Shown: in pieces, positions 1 to 9,084 of the stretch
How positions within the stretch are numbered: the first letter of the stretch is position 1
Layout: every line of letters starts with the position of its first letter
Assembly: GCA_963803155.1 (NCBI GenBank)
Contig: CAWDMN010000074.1
Span: 25,105 to 89,104 of the forward strand
Origin: CAWDMN01 sp963803155
Lineage (GTDB): Bacteria; Acidobacteriota; Terriglobia; Versatilivoradales; Versatilivoraceae
DNA length: 64,000 nt
Reading direction: 5' to 3'
The notes under the pieces: model-generated
What the model was told of the DNA's origin: nothing
The model's database searches: none
What the model saw: the letters and a program-made list of their open reading frames with translations, nothing else
Position numbers and translations under genes: made by a program

Positions 1-1
1 G

Positions 2-550
2 AATCTGTATGAATTTGGGGAACGCTACATCATCGAGGGACGATTCGATCAATTGTTGCTGCGGCCTTTGCATTCGCTGTTTCAAGTCCTATTCGAAACT
101 TTCCGCTTGGAATCCTTTCAGGAGGTCATCTCTGGGGGAGTATTGATGATCTATTCCTCCCGGCAATTAGCCTTGCTTTGGCCATGGTGGACGATCGTTC
201 TGCTCCCCATCATGCTTCTCTCCGGGGTGGTGATTTATCTGAGTATCTTCACGCTACTGACCAGTGTCAGTTTCTGGTTTGAAGACCGGATCGGGATTAC
301 CCCCCCAATTTATAATATGATCCCCTTTGGCCGGTATCCTACGACTATTTACAATGTATTCCTCCAATTCATGCTGAGTTGGATTGTTCCGTTCGCTTTT
401 GCCTCTTTTTATCCTACGACACTCTTTCTGAATCGGCATGAATACCTGGTTCTTTTTCTGCTCACGCCTTTGGTGGCTTTGAGTTTTGCCGCATTGGCTT
501 TGGCCATGTGGAATTATGGAGTAAAGAATTACCAGAGTGTCGGCAATTGA
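2..550 (+). CDS. ABC-2 family transporter permease, C-terminal part
   Basis: The gene runs in from before the window. The open frame is continuous from base 2 and reads through the GRFDQLLLRPL motif typical of ABC_membrane/ABC-2 permeases (PF06182, COG3694 type). At least four hydrophobic segments follow, and the protein ends in YQSVGN, matching the family's usual Y-x-G-x-G-S/N tail. It would be the membrane half of an exporter whose ATPase and second permease lie upstream, outside the window. A TTG at 53 could act as a start, but the conserved residues before it argue that this is an internal codon. Family call is good; the substrate is unknown. Confidence 0.8.
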   Translation, partial: NLYEFGERYIIEGRFDQLLLRPLHSLFQVLFETFRLESFQEVISGGVLMIYSSRQLALLWPWWTIVLLPIMLLSGVVIYLSIFTLLTSVSFWFEDRIGITPPIYNMIPFGRYPTTIYNVFLQFMLSWIVPFAFASFYPTTLFLNRHEYLVLFLLTPLVALSFAALALAMWNYGVKNYQSVGN

Positions 551-723
551 GATAAATGCGGAGTTTTGCAGGGAGAGATGGGGAGATCGATGAGCGTGAG
601 ACAAAGGAATATCATCCAGCCCATGGGTGGCTCCACAGAAAATCCTAGCTAGGCCAAGGTGGAGCGGGCACGAGTGACCGCCGTCACCGGTGCACCTGGC
701 TCGGCAGGCGAGGTTAGCCCAGC

Positions 724-745
724 GACGCGCGAAGGATCGCGCGTC
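724..745. repeat. Perfect 9-bp hairpin (GACGCGCGA / TCGCGCGTC)
   Basis: GACGCGCGA at 724-732 and TCGCGCGTC at 737-745 pair perfectly around an AGGA loop. The hairpin lies in a G+C-rich patch (about 655-790) unlike the surrounding sequence, which suggests an interspersed palindromic element. There is no T-run, so a rho-independent terminator is unlikely. Confidence 0.45.
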
Positions 746-814
746 CCATCTTGTTTTCATCTTCTTGTTGAGCCAGCCGTGCCGGCATGGTGAGCTCCTC
801 AGAGAATCAAACGG

Positions 815-958
815 GTGCAAATCACCTTCGATAAAGGATTGAATCGGTTGCTTTGCTGGTTCGTGCGGGATCTGGAGTACTACAGTCAAGGGCGAAGCTT
901 TCAAACCGAGACAGTGGCAGAATGTGCAGTCGATCAGGATTACGAGTGGACGGGATAA
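815..958 (+). CDS. Small hypothetical ORF or gene remnant (47 aa)
   Basis: After a stop at 791 the frame is open to TAA at 956-958, with a possible GTG start at 815. The product would contain RLLCWFVRDLEYYSQG and an acidic C-terminus (DQDYEWTG), with codon choice similar to true genes nearby. I do not recognise it and see no clear ribosome site, so it may be the tail of a decayed gene. The rest of 551-1119 holds only the hairpin at 724-745 and nothing else I can support. Confidence 0.25.
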   Translation: MQITFDKGLNRLLCWFVRDLEYYSQGRSFQTETVAECAVDQDYEWTG

Positions 959-1119
959 TTTTATCCGGCTAATCCGCCACTCATTTTCCCTAGTCTAGAC
1001 AAAGGTCTTTCGGGTTACAATTCTCAGAACGCACAGTGTCCTTCGGGAACGGATATTTAAGATTCGTTGTTATGCATGATATGTATGAGAGTGATTGTAC
1101 ATTGCCCTAGGAGCCGAAT

Positions 1120-2163
1120 GTGAATTTTAGTGATTTCCCGCATCGCCGCTATAATCCGCTGATTGATGAATGGGTGCTCTGTTCTCCGCATCGCACCAAG
1201 CGTCCCTGGCAGGGACGGGTGGAGCCCCCTGCTCTTGAAAATCTTCCGCATTACGATCCGAAATGCTATCTCTGTCCCGGGAATGAACGGGCGGGAGGAA
1301 TGAAAAATCCTGCCTATCCATCCACCTTTGTTTTTACCAATGACTTTGCATCGTTGATGCCCGGCAATGAGGACTGGACAATTAATGAAAAAGGTTTGAT
1401 TCGGGCCCATGCGGAGCCAGGGACATGCCGCGTCATCTGTTTTTCTCCCCGTCACGATTTGACATTGCCGTTGATGGAAGCGGGGGATATCAGGAACGTG
1501 ATTGATACCTGGGTTGAAGAATATGCGGAATTGGGCACCAAAGAGTGGATTAATTATGTGCAGATTTTTGAGAACAAAGGCAGCATCATGGGATGCAGCA
1601 ATCCGCATCCCCATTGTCAAATTTGGTCGACCCATCATATCCCGCAAATTCCCGCGAAGAAATTAACGGCACAGAAAAATTATGCTCAAAGTCATCTAAG
1701 GGATTTGCTTGGCGATTATTTGGCTCTGGAAATTGAAAAACAGGATCGCATCATTTGCCGAAACGAACATTGGGTGGTGCTGGTGCCATTTTGGGCTGTC
1801 TGGCCCTACGAAGCTATGCTGATCCCTGTCCGTCGGGTTCCCGATTTGCCGGCTTTGACGAATGAAGAGCGCGATGCTTTGTCCGATGTAATCAAACGCC
1901 TGACTACGCGGTACGACAATATTTTCAACGCCTCCTTCCCCTACTCCATGGGCTGGCACTCCCGTCCAACCGATGGAGAAGAACACCCTTACTGGCGTCT
2001 GCATGCGGTTTATTATCCGCCATTGTTGAGGTCAGCCGCTATCAAGAAATTCCTGGTGGGATATGAAATGACCGCCGAACCGCAACGGGATATCACTCCT
2101 GAACAAGCGGCCGCAAGATTGAGGGAAATGTCGGAAGTTCATTATCTGCGGCAGCTTTCTTAG
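1120..2163 (+). CDS. galT: Galactose-1-phosphate uridylyltransferase
   Basis: This enzyme exchanges UMP between UDP-glucose and galactose 1-phosphate (Leloir pathway, cytoplasm). The 347-residue length is normal for the family. Visible motifs are the zinc-ligand region CYLCPGNERAGG, the active-site HIT-like motif NPHPHCQIW with its nucleophilic His, and a C-terminal half containing GWHSRP and HPYWRLHAVYYPP. The start is GTG at 1120, six bases after AGGAG (1109-1113). An overlapping ATG at 1118 is followed at once by TGA and cannot be the start. galK and galE are absent here. With the GH36 alpha-galactosidase at 13043 it probably handles released galactose; a role on other hexose 1-phosphates from the phosphorylases is possible but inferred. 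Confidence 0.92.
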   Translation: MNFSDFPHRRYNPLIDEWVLCSPHRTKRPWQGRVEPPALENLPHYDPKCYLCPGNERAGGMKNPAYPSTFVFTNDFASLMPGNEDWTINEKGLIRAHAEPGTCRVICFSPRHDLTLPLMEAGDIRNVIDTWVEEYAELGTKEWINYVQIFENKGSIMGCSNPHPHCQIWSTHHIPQIPAKKLTAQKNYAQSHLRDLLGDYLALEIEKQDRIICRNEHWVVLVPFWAVWPYEAMLIPVRRVPDLPALTNEERDALSDVIKRLTTRYDNIFNASFPYSMGWHSRPTDGEEHPYWRLHAVYYPPLLRSAAIKKFLVGYEMTAEPQRDITPEQAAARLREMSEVHYLRQLS

Positions 2164-2391
2164 GAAAAACGTGACTGCGCTGCTCTCTACGGCTAAGTGA
2201 TCAAATCAAGTAGCACAAAGCCTAATAGAATATTGAGGGCAGCAGCATGGGAATCACAAACCAATACACGTGAAGCTGAGTGGCGGCACAAAACCATGCA
2301 GTTAAATTTCCTCGGAAGCCAAAGAGAAAATCCCGGGGCTGAGTAATTGCGAATTTTGATGTCTTAGACTCTTGAACCCTGGTAGGTAAAG

Positions 2392-3354
2392 ATGGCAGTC
2401 ATTGGAGTTGATCTCGGGGGAACAAAGCTGGCTGGAGCATTGCTGTCGCAAGAAGGCAGGGTGATGGAAGAAGAGGTCCTGTTGCTGGAACAGCGGGCCG
2501 GTCATGAAGTGGGTGATCTCATTTTCAAAATTTTGAGTGACCTAGTGGCGATGGCCGATCATTTCGGCGAAACGGTTACGGCTGCTGGCATTTCAGTCCC
2601 AGGGATCAGTCATCCCGTTGAAGGGACGGTTTGGGCGCCCAACATATCGGGATGGGAGGCTTTCCCTCTTCGCGATCTGATCACCACCCGGCTGGGCTCG
2701 AAATCGTTAGCGTTGAGTATTGAGAGTGACCGAACCTGTTCAATTTTGGGTGAACATTGGCTTGGTGCTGCCCGCGGATGCAGGGATGCCATCTTTTTGG
2801 CCGTCGGGACTGGCATTGGCGCGGGCATTCTTGTGGATGGGAGAATTCTAAGGGGACATCAGGACATTGCGGGAGCCGTCGGCTGGATGGCTTTGTCGCG
2901 GACTTATCGCCCTGAATACCAGAACTGGGGCTGCTTTGAGCATCACGCATCCGGGAATGGGATCTCCCGTTTGGTGTTGGAAAGGATAAGGACAAATGCC
3001 GAATATGGAGGGGATTTGCGGTCTTATTTGTCCGATGGTCTTAAAGCTGAAGATGTTTTTGATGCCTATCGATCGTCAGATCCTCTGGCGGAAGCTGTTA
3101 TTCATGAGGCCGTGCGTTTTTGGGGGATGGCTGTGGCCAATTTGGTGAGTTTGCTAAATCCGGAAAAAATCATTTTTGGGGGAGGAGTGTTTGGCCCTGC
3201 CGCGATGTTATTGCCTGACATTCGGGCCGAGGCGGCCCGCTGGGCACAACCTATTAGCATGGCCCAAGTTGTATTAGAACAATCTCAATTGGGCGCTAGA
3301 GCCCCGCTCCTTGGGGCGGCGGCTTTTGCTTTGAAAAAGTTAAACGATGAATGA
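2392..3354 (+). CDS. ROK family sugar kinase, zinc motif missing
   Basis: A 320-residue ROK protein with the N-terminal phosphate loop DLGGTK (residues 6-11), a SDR-to-LGE segment in the place of the catalytic Asp region, and the ATP-site loop AVGTGIGAGILVDG. ROK kinases phosphorylate glucose, mannose, N-acetylglucosamine or similar sugars. The usual GHxxxx and CxCGxxGCxE zinc signature is replaced by GAVGWMALS and NWGCFEHHAS, so the structural zinc and the substrate-contacting His appear lost. Such divergence occurs in some ROK subgroups, and activity is not excluded. There is no N-terminal DNA-binding domain, so it is not a ROK repressor. It lies 18 bases before the SIS gene and is probably co-transcribed with it. 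Confidence 0.82.
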   Translation: MAVIGVDLGGTKLAGALLSQEGRVMEEEVLLLEQRAGHEVGDLIFKILSDLVAMADHFGETVTAAGISVPGISHPVEGTVWAPNISGWEAFPLRDLITTRLGSKSLALSIESDRTCSILGEHWLGAARGCRDAIFLAVGTGIGAGILVDGRILRGHQDIAGAVGWMALSRTYRPEYQNWGCFEHHASGNGISRLVLERIRTNAEYGGDLRSYLSDGLKAEDVFDAYRSSDPLAEAVIHEAVRFWGMAVANLVSLLNPEKIIFGGGVFGPAAMLLPDIRAEAARWAQPISMAQVVLEQSQLGARAPLLGAAAFALKKLNDE

Positions 3355-3372
3355 TCATAAGGAGGACCTAGA

Positions 3373-4134
3373 ATGTTGGCAACACAATGGCTGGAACAAG
3401 TTCGAAGAGTCATGGACCAAATTGAAAAAACACAAATCAAAAACATCGAATCCGCGGCTCTCCTCATGGCGGATGCCATCCAAGTGGAGCGGTGGGTCCA
3501 TGCTTTCGGATGCGGGCATGCGACAATTCCCATTGAGGAAATTTATCCGCGAATTGGCGGATTTGTAGGATTTCATCCCATACTGGAATTACCGCTTACA
3601 TTTTTCACCAACATCACTGGCGAGATGGGGATTCACCAATTTCTTTTCCTCGAGCGGGCCGAAGGATTCGGGGTCGAGTTGATGAAGAGTTATCAGTTCG
3701 ATTCGCGCGACGTAATGTGGATTTTCTCTCATACGGGCATTAACAATGTGAATATCGATGTGGCTCTGGAATCCAAAAAAAGAGGGATGAAGGTGATCGT
3801 CTATGGTTCCGCCGCCGAAGGACGGAAAAGACCTCCACGGCATTCTTGTGGGAAGACTCTCTTTGATTTAGCGGACGTCGTTGTAGATACTTGTGCGCCG
3901 CTTGAAGATGCGTCAGTCCCATTGGAAAACCATTATGATAAAGTGGGCCCTGTTTCCACGATGGCCTTTGTAACAACGGCATGGATGACGGTGACCTCCG
4001 TGGCTGAAATTCTGGCAAAGCGCGGGGTGAAACTCCTGATTCATCCCACGCATAACAATCCAGGCGACACAACGGCGCGCCAGCGTCTCGATGCCGCTCT
4101 AGCTGAATACAAGAGGCGTTTGAGGGGGGTCTAA
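3373..4134 (+). CDS. SIS-domain sugar isomerase-like protein (UPF0309/COG4821 type)
   Basis: A 253-residue protein with a single SIS (phosphosugar-binding) fold. It shows the family's FGCGHATIPIEEIYPRIGG segment, the SHTGINNVNIDVALESKKRG phosphate-binding stretch, and HYDKVGPVSTMAF near the C-terminus. A strong AAGGAGG (3359-3365) sits 7 bases before ATG 3373, and the ROK gene ends just upstream, so the two are almost certainly translated from one mRNA. Members of this family lie in sugar-catabolic operons and bind or isomerise phosphosugars, often amino sugars. The exact substrate here is not visible in the sequence. Confidence 0.85.
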   Translation: MLATQWLEQVRRVMDQIEKTQIKNIESAALLMADAIQVERWVHAFGCGHATIPIEEIYPRIGGFVGFHPILELPLTFFTNITGEMGIHQFLFLERAEGFGVELMKSYQFDSRDVMWIFSHTGINNVNIDVALESKKRGMKVIVYGSAAEGRKRPPRHSCGKTLFDLADVVVDTCAPLEDASVPLENHYDKVGPVSTMAFVTTAWMTVTSVAEILAKRGVKLLIHPTHNNPGDTTARQRLDAALAEYKRRLRGV

Positions 4135-4435
4135 ATCCAAGGTGGGTTGTCACGAGCAGATTCAAAGTCATCGCGGATTATTTGCAATCGTCCTTTCCCC
4201 TGGAAGTCGCTCGCAAATATTGGGGCGCAATTGTTCCATTCGTCCAGCCTTGAATTCATGCTCCTGTGATATTATGAGTGCCCAATCTCCCCGTGGGATG
4301 ATGTCTTTCCTAATGCAAGTTCAGTGGTGTGTCACCCAAAGATCGTGATTTATCAGGGAAGTGTTCATAAGTCAGATCTGCCAGGAATATGATGAAGTTT
4401 TACCAAGTCCTTATCTCCACTCAAAGGCAACTAAA
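4135..4435. other. Gap without a supported gene
   Basis: About 300 bases between the SIS gene and the symporter. The short frames present have no ribosome site and no recognisable product. No clear promoter or terminator stands out, although the spacing would allow a separate promoter for the symporter. Confidence 0.4.
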
Positions 4436-5794
4436 ATGATCCTCGAATCGGCAAAGCTGTCTATAAAAGAAAAAGTAGGTTACGCCTTTGGCGATGCCGC
4501 CTCTTGCCTGTTTTGGCAGACCTTTTCGATGTTCCTGCTTTTTTTCTACACCGACATTTTTGGAATCGCCGCTGCCACTGCTGGGACAATGTTCTTGATC
4601 ACCCGGATCTGGGATACTTTTTTTGATCCGATCATGGGCATCATTGCCGACCGCACTCAGACTCGTTGGGGGAAATTTCGCCCATATTTGTTGTGGATGG
4701 CCGTTCCATTTGGCCTGATTGGCGTTTTGACTTTTACGACACCTAACTTTAGCCCCAGTGGCAAGCTGGTGTATGCGTATCTCACTTATTCCCTGATGAT
4801 GATGATCTATTCCGCGATCAACGTCCCCTACTCCGCATTGCTTGGAGTAATCTCCCCCGATTCTCAAGAACGAACCAGCGTCGCTTCCTTTCGTTTTACC
4901 TTCGCATTCATAGGGGGGCTGGTCATCCAGTGGTTCACTTTGGACTTGGTGGACTATTTGGGGAAAGGGAACAAGGCCCTGGGATTTCAAATGACAATGG
5001 GAGTCTATGCGGTCCTGGCGGTGATCCTTTTCATTGCCACCTTTGCTTCTACGAAGGAAAGAGTTCAGCCATCCAAGGGGCAAAAGAGTTCTCTCGCGAC
5101 CGATTTGAAGGATTTGATGGCCAACAAGCCCTGGTTGATCCTATGCTCTCTGGGAATTTTTACCCTTTGTTATGTCTCAGTTCGGAACGGAGCGATTATC
5201 TACTATTTTAAATACTATGTTGGAAGCGATAAGCTGGCGGCGATGTATATGGTGGTGGGATCTTTTATGTCGATGCTCGGCACTTTTCTGATCCAATATA
5301 TTACCCCTAAAACAGGGCGGAAAAATGCTTATATCGGCTGCATGTTAATTACGACCATTGTGACAATTCTTTCTTATTGGGTGGCTCCTGGTCAAATAGT
5401 CCTCATGTATGTATATCAGATTCTCATCAACATTATCATGGGGCCCACCTCGGCCCTGATTTGGGCGATGTATGCCGATACGGCTGATTATTCCGAGTGG
5501 AAAACGGGACGCCGCGCGACGGGCTTGATTCTCTCGGCGTCGGGGATGTCTCAAAAATTCGGATGGTCCATTGGCGGCGCGGCTGGAGGATGGCTTTTGG
5601 CAACTTATGGATTCCACGCCAATGTGGCACAATCAGTGGAGGCTCAAAATGGAATCCGGCTGATGATGAGCTTTATTCCAGCGATCGGAAGTATTCTGGC
5701 CGGGGTTGTGATGTTCTTTTACCGTTTGGATGAGAAAACCATGAAATCTGTCCAAGGTGATCTGGAAGCGCGTCGTGCCGCCAGTCCCGCCTGA
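4436..5794 (+). CDS. GPH-family sugar:cation symporter (MFS)
   Basis: A 452-residue inner-membrane transporter with about 12 hydrophobic segments. The N-terminus KLSIKEKVGYAFGDAAS and the loop TRIWDTFFDPIMGIIADRT followed by RWGKFRPYLLW are hallmarks of the glycoside-pentoside-hexuronide family (MelB/LacS type). I chose ATG 4436 because family members begin just before this KLSIKEK motif; a GTG at 4361 would add 25 unrelated residues and its purine-rich stretch lies too close. It is followed 81 bases later by a GH94 phosphorylase, so it probably imports an intact disaccharide for phosphorolysis. The substrate is inferred. Confidence 0.88.
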   Translation: MILESAKLSIKEKVGYAFGDAASCLFWQTFSMFLLFFYTDIFGIAAATAGTMFLITRIWDTFFDPIMGIIADRTQTRWGKFRPYLLWMAVPFGLIGVLTFTTPNFSPSGKLVYAYLTYSLMMMIYSAINVPYSALLGVISPDSQERTSVASFRFTFAFIGGLVIQWFTLDLVDYLGKGNKALGFQMTMGVYAVLAVILFIATFASTKERVQPSKGQKSSLATDLKDLMANKPWLILCSLGIFTLCYVSVRNGAIIYYFKYYVGSDKLAAMYMVVGSFMSMLGTFLIQYITPKTGRKNAYIGCMLITTIVTILSYWVAPGQIVLMYVYQILINIIMGPTSALIWAMYADTADYSEWKTGRRATGLILSASGMSQKFGWSIGGAAGGWLLATYGFHANVAQSVEAQNGIRLMMSFIPAIGSILAGVVMFFYRLDEKTMKSVQGDLEARRAASPA

Positions 5795-5875
5795 TGTTGT
5801 CTTTCGTCAAAATGAGAATCTTTTCCCCTAGAGTCATGAAGTGGCAAGGAATGCCCGAATCGAAAAGGACTTGAC

Positions 5876-8269
5876 ATGCAATATGGCTATTTTGATGACG
5901 AACACAAGGAATATGTAATCACACGGCCGGATACTCCCCGATCTTGGAACAACTACCTGGGCAACACGGAGTATGGTTCAATCATTACAAACAACGCTGG
6001 AGGATATAGCTTCTACAAATCGGCAGCGCAGGGAAGGTTTATGCGGCTGCGTTTCAATTCCATCCCTATGGACCAACCAGGCAGATACATTTACCTGCAC
6101 GATTGTGAAAGCGAGGACTTCTGGTCCGCTTCCTGGCAGCCCGTGGGCAAACCGCTGGACCAATACAAGTCTGAATGCCGCCACGGCAGTGCTTATACGA
6201 CGATCACTTCCGAGTACTCCCAAATCAAAACTGAGATCAATTATTTTGTCCCCCTCGAAAAAAACTTCGAGTGCTGGCATTGCCGGATCACAAATATCGG
6301 CCTCAAGAGCAGAGAGCTGCGTGCTTTCACGTATGTGGAATATGCCGGCAACTGGAGTTCCATCGATGATATGGTGAATCTGCAATACACCCAATATATC
6401 GTCAATATGAGCACACACGGAAATATCATCGATCACGGCAGCAATGTGAATCTCCCTTCCATGCCGGAAAACTTCCAGGAAAAAGATCAAGGGAGACATA
6501 CCTTTCTTGCTGTGACGGGCGTCACTCCCAGCGGCTATGATACTGACCGTGAAGCTTTCATCGGTCCATATCGGACCTATGCAAATCCTATCGTAGTGGA
6601 ACAGGGGAATTGTACCAACTCCCGTGCTATGGGGGACAATGGCTGTGGCTCATTTCAAATGAATATTGAATTGGCGCCCGGTGAATCCCGGGAATTTCTC
6701 GTTTTGATGGGGATCGGCGCCGCTGAAGAAGAGGGACGCCTGGCCATGGCGGAATTTGAGCGACTGGAAAAGGTGCAGGAGGAACTCGCAAAACTGAAAT
6801 CCTACTGGCATGGCCGCCTTGAGGGATTGACTGTTGAGACATCAGATCCGGAATTCAACCATATGATGAACATGTGGAGCCCATACAATTGCCTGGTTGC
6901 TTATGCCTGGTCGCGGGCAGCCAGCCTGGTATACGCGGGTGAACGGGATGGATTGGGTTATCGTGACACGGTACAGGATATGCTGGGCGTCATGCACGCC
7001 ATCCCTGAAGAAGCGCGAGAAAGGCTGGAGTTGATGATCACCGGCCAGGTGTCTACGGGTGGAGCCATGCCCGTGGTCAAACAATTCGCTCATCATCCGG
7101 GACATGAGCCCTTGCCGCATGAGGAAGAATATCGGGCCGATGATTGCCTCTGGCTATTTAATGCTATTCCCGCTTATGTCAAAGAAACCGGAGACATTTC
7201 TTTTTACCAGAAGGTGCTTCCATATGCGGATCAAGGGGAAGACACGATCCTCGGTCATCTAAAACGGGCGATTCAGTTCAATCTGGAACATTGCGGTTTG
7301 CATGATCTCCCTTGTGGACTCTCTGCGGACTGGAATGACTGCATTCGCTTGGGGACAAGAGGTGAGTCTGTTTTTGTGGCTTTTCAACTGCGATACGCCC
7401 TGGCCATTTATCTGGAAATTTGTGAAATGTTAAGGCTGGAAGTGGATGCAGGATGGGCGAGGGAAGAGCTCCAGAACTTGGATGAGCACCTGGAGCAGTA
7501 TGCGTGGGATGGCGAATGGTATCTGCGCGCCTACCGGGCGGACGGATTCAAATTGGGCAGCCACACCAGCAAAGAAGGAAAGATTTTCCTCAATCCGCAA
7601 TCCTGGGCCATCTTGAGTGGGCATGCAGCCCCGGATCGCGCCCTTCTGGCGATGAAATCGGTGAAGGAACAACTCGCCACTGAGTTTGGTTTGGAGATTT
7701 GTGCGCCCCCTTATGTTCAGACCGATTTTCATGTCATGAGGGCTGCTCTTTTCAATCCGGGCATGAAGGAAAATGGGAGCATATTTACCCATATCCAAGG
7801 GTGGGCGGTCATGGCGGAAGCCCTGTTGGGACACGGGAACCAAGCCTATGAGTATTTCAAGGCGTATTTGCCATCCGCCTATAATTCTCGAGCCGAAATC
7901 CGCCAGATCGAGCCGTATGTGTATTGCCAGTCGACCCATGGCCGTCAGAGTCCAAGATTCGGCGCTTCCAGGATTCCCTGGTTGAGCGGATCGGCAACCT
8001 GGTCTTATTACGCGGCGACTCAGTATCTGCTGGGAATTCAGCCGCAATATGCTGGCTTAAGAATTGATCCCTGTATTCCATCAGACTGGCACGGCTTTAA
8101 GGCTACGCGTTTCATCCGGAACAAGCGCATCGATATTGTTGTCATGAATCCGAACGGGGTGCAAAAGGGGGTAAAAAGGCTTTTGTTAAATGGAGAAATG
8201 TTGGAAGGATGTCTCATCCCTGAATCTGAGATGAAGACGGTCAATCAGGTGATCGTGGAAATGGGATAA
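5876..8269 (+). CDS. GH94 disaccharide phosphorylase (first copy)
   Basis: A 797-residue cytoplasmic enzyme expected to cleave a beta-linked disaccharide with inorganic phosphate, giving a sugar 1-phosphate and a free sugar. It begins with the GH94 signature YGYFDDEHKEYVITRPDTPR and AGGYSFYKS, has the catalytic ADWNDC motif (residues 484-489), and ends in the short KGVKRLLLNG beta-domain. From memory, the spacing and C-terminus resemble N,N'-diacetylchitobiose phosphorylase-like members somewhat more than classical cellobiose phosphorylases, so GlcNAc- or glucose-based substrates are both possible. It follows the symporter directly. The second copy at 9085 is clearly divergent (shared motifs, different insertions), which suggests two substrates rather than redundancy. 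Confidence 0.9.
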   Translation: MQYGYFDDEHKEYVITRPDTPRSWNNYLGNTEYGSIITNNAGGYSFYKSAAQGRFMRLRFNSIPMDQPGRYIYLHDCESEDFWSASWQPVGKPLDQYKSECRHGSAYTTITSEYSQIKTEINYFVPLEKNFECWHCRITNIGLKSRELRAFTYVEYAGNWSSIDDMVNLQYTQYIVNMSTHGNIIDHGSNVNLPSMPENFQEKDQGRHTFLAVTGVTPSGYDTDREAFIGPYRTYANPIVVEQGNCTNSRAMGDNGCGSFQMNIELAPGESREFLVLMGIGAAEEEGRLAMAEFERLEKVQEELAKLKSYWHGRLEGLTVETSDPEFNHMMNMWSPYNCLVAYAWSRAASLVYAGERDGLGYRDTVQDMLGVMHAIPEEARERLELMITGQVSTGGAMPVVKQFAHHPGHEPLPHEEEYRADDCLWLFNAIPAYVKETGDISFYQKVLPYADQGEDTILGHLKRAIQFNLEHCGLHDLPCGLSADWNDCIRLGTRGESVFVAFQLRYALAIYLEICEMLRLEVDAGWAREELQNLDEHLEQYAWDGEWYLRAYRADGFKLGSHTSKEGKIFLNPQSWAILSGHAAPDRALLAMKSVKEQLATEFGLEICAPPYVQTDFHVMRAALFNPGMKENGSIFTHIQGWAVMAEALLGHGNQAYEYFKAYLPSAYNSRAEIRQIEPYVYCQSTHGRQSPRFGASRIPWLSGSATWSYYAATQYLLGIQPQYAGLRIDPCIPSDWHGFKATRFIRNKRIDIVVMNPNGVQKGVKRLLLNGEMLEGCLIPESEMKTVNQVIVEMG

Positions 8270-8362
8270 TTGGAGGATGGAGAATGTAGCGGCATCTCCT
8301 CCTGATCCATTTCGACTCCTCATTTCCCTTGTCACAGTCAGGAAGCAGCACTGTTCCTTGGT

Positions 8363-8902
8363 TTATCCAATCACGCGGTGGACAAGTTCGGTCAAATCCC
8401 GTCGCGGGGTGGCCTCAGGTGATTCAGCCGCGTAGCCGATGGGCAATATAGAAACCGGATGAACTCCTTCTGGAGCTTCAATCACTTTTTTCACTGCATC
8501 ATCATTGAAGGCTCCCACCCAGATGCTGGCCAGCCCAAGGTCTGAAGTTGCCAACATGGCATAAGTGCAGGCAATGGTGGCATCTTGCAAGGTATAAAGC
8601 TGCAGTCCCCGCTTCCCATATTTTCCTTCCGCCAGTTTTGCATGGGTGCAAAAAACCAGAACCAGGGGAGCCGAAGCGATGAAATTCTGCATCCAGGCCG
8701 CTCGGGCCAGGGCATCCCGCTTGTTTTGGCTGGCGACAAGGAAAATTTCATATGCCTGCAAATTGCCCGCGGATGGTGCTAAATTAGCGGCTTCGAGAAT
8801 GAGTCGAATTTTCTCCGCCTCAACTTCCTGCCTTTGAAATGAACGAACCGAGTGACGAGATTTGATTAGTTCTAAGAAGCTCACACTCCAATCCTTTCCC
8901 AT
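8363..8902 (-). CDS. Nitroreductase family FMN oxidoreductase
   Basis: A 179-residue protein of the nitroreductase fold. It has the N-terminal FMN-contact segment SRHSVRSF, LAPSAGNLQAYEIF, and the C-terminal ATSDLGLASIWVGAF followed by PIGYAAE, as in small stand-alone family members that reduce nitro compounds or quinones using NAD(P)H and FMN. It is on the opposite strand to the sugar genes, convergent with the first GH94 gene and divergent from the second with a 182-base shared upstream region, so it is unlikely to belong to the sugar pathway. The physiological substrate is unknown. Confidence 0.88.
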   Translation of the reverse strand: MGKDWSVSFLELIKSRHSVRSFQRQEVEAEKIRLILEAANLAPSAGNLQAYEIFLVASQNKRDALARAAWMQNFIASAPLVLVFCTHAKLAEGKYGKRGLQLYTLQDATIACTYAMLATSDLGLASIWVGAFNDDAVKKVIEAPEGVHPVSILPIGYAAESPEATPRRDLTELVHRVIG

Positions 8903-9084
8903 GAGAATGAATAAGGGGAAGCATGTTTTTCCGAGGTCTCCCCTTCTCCCATGACTTTTTTTTTACCCTTATGATATAGTCGATTCTATTATTTTGGATT
9001 TTATCTCCCCGGGAGCTTCGACCAAAAACTGCCTCATCTTTACTCAAGGTGGGCATTACTTCAATTCTAAAATGAGGAGCGTTT

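Noticed and set aside
254..904. 216-residue minus-strand frame
   Set aside because: It overlaps the ABC permease gene and a hairpin-rich patch; the translation is Arg/His/Cys-rich with no domain.
4421..5083. 220-residue minus-strand frame
   Set aside because: Antisense to the GPH symporter, no ribosome site, no recognisable motif.
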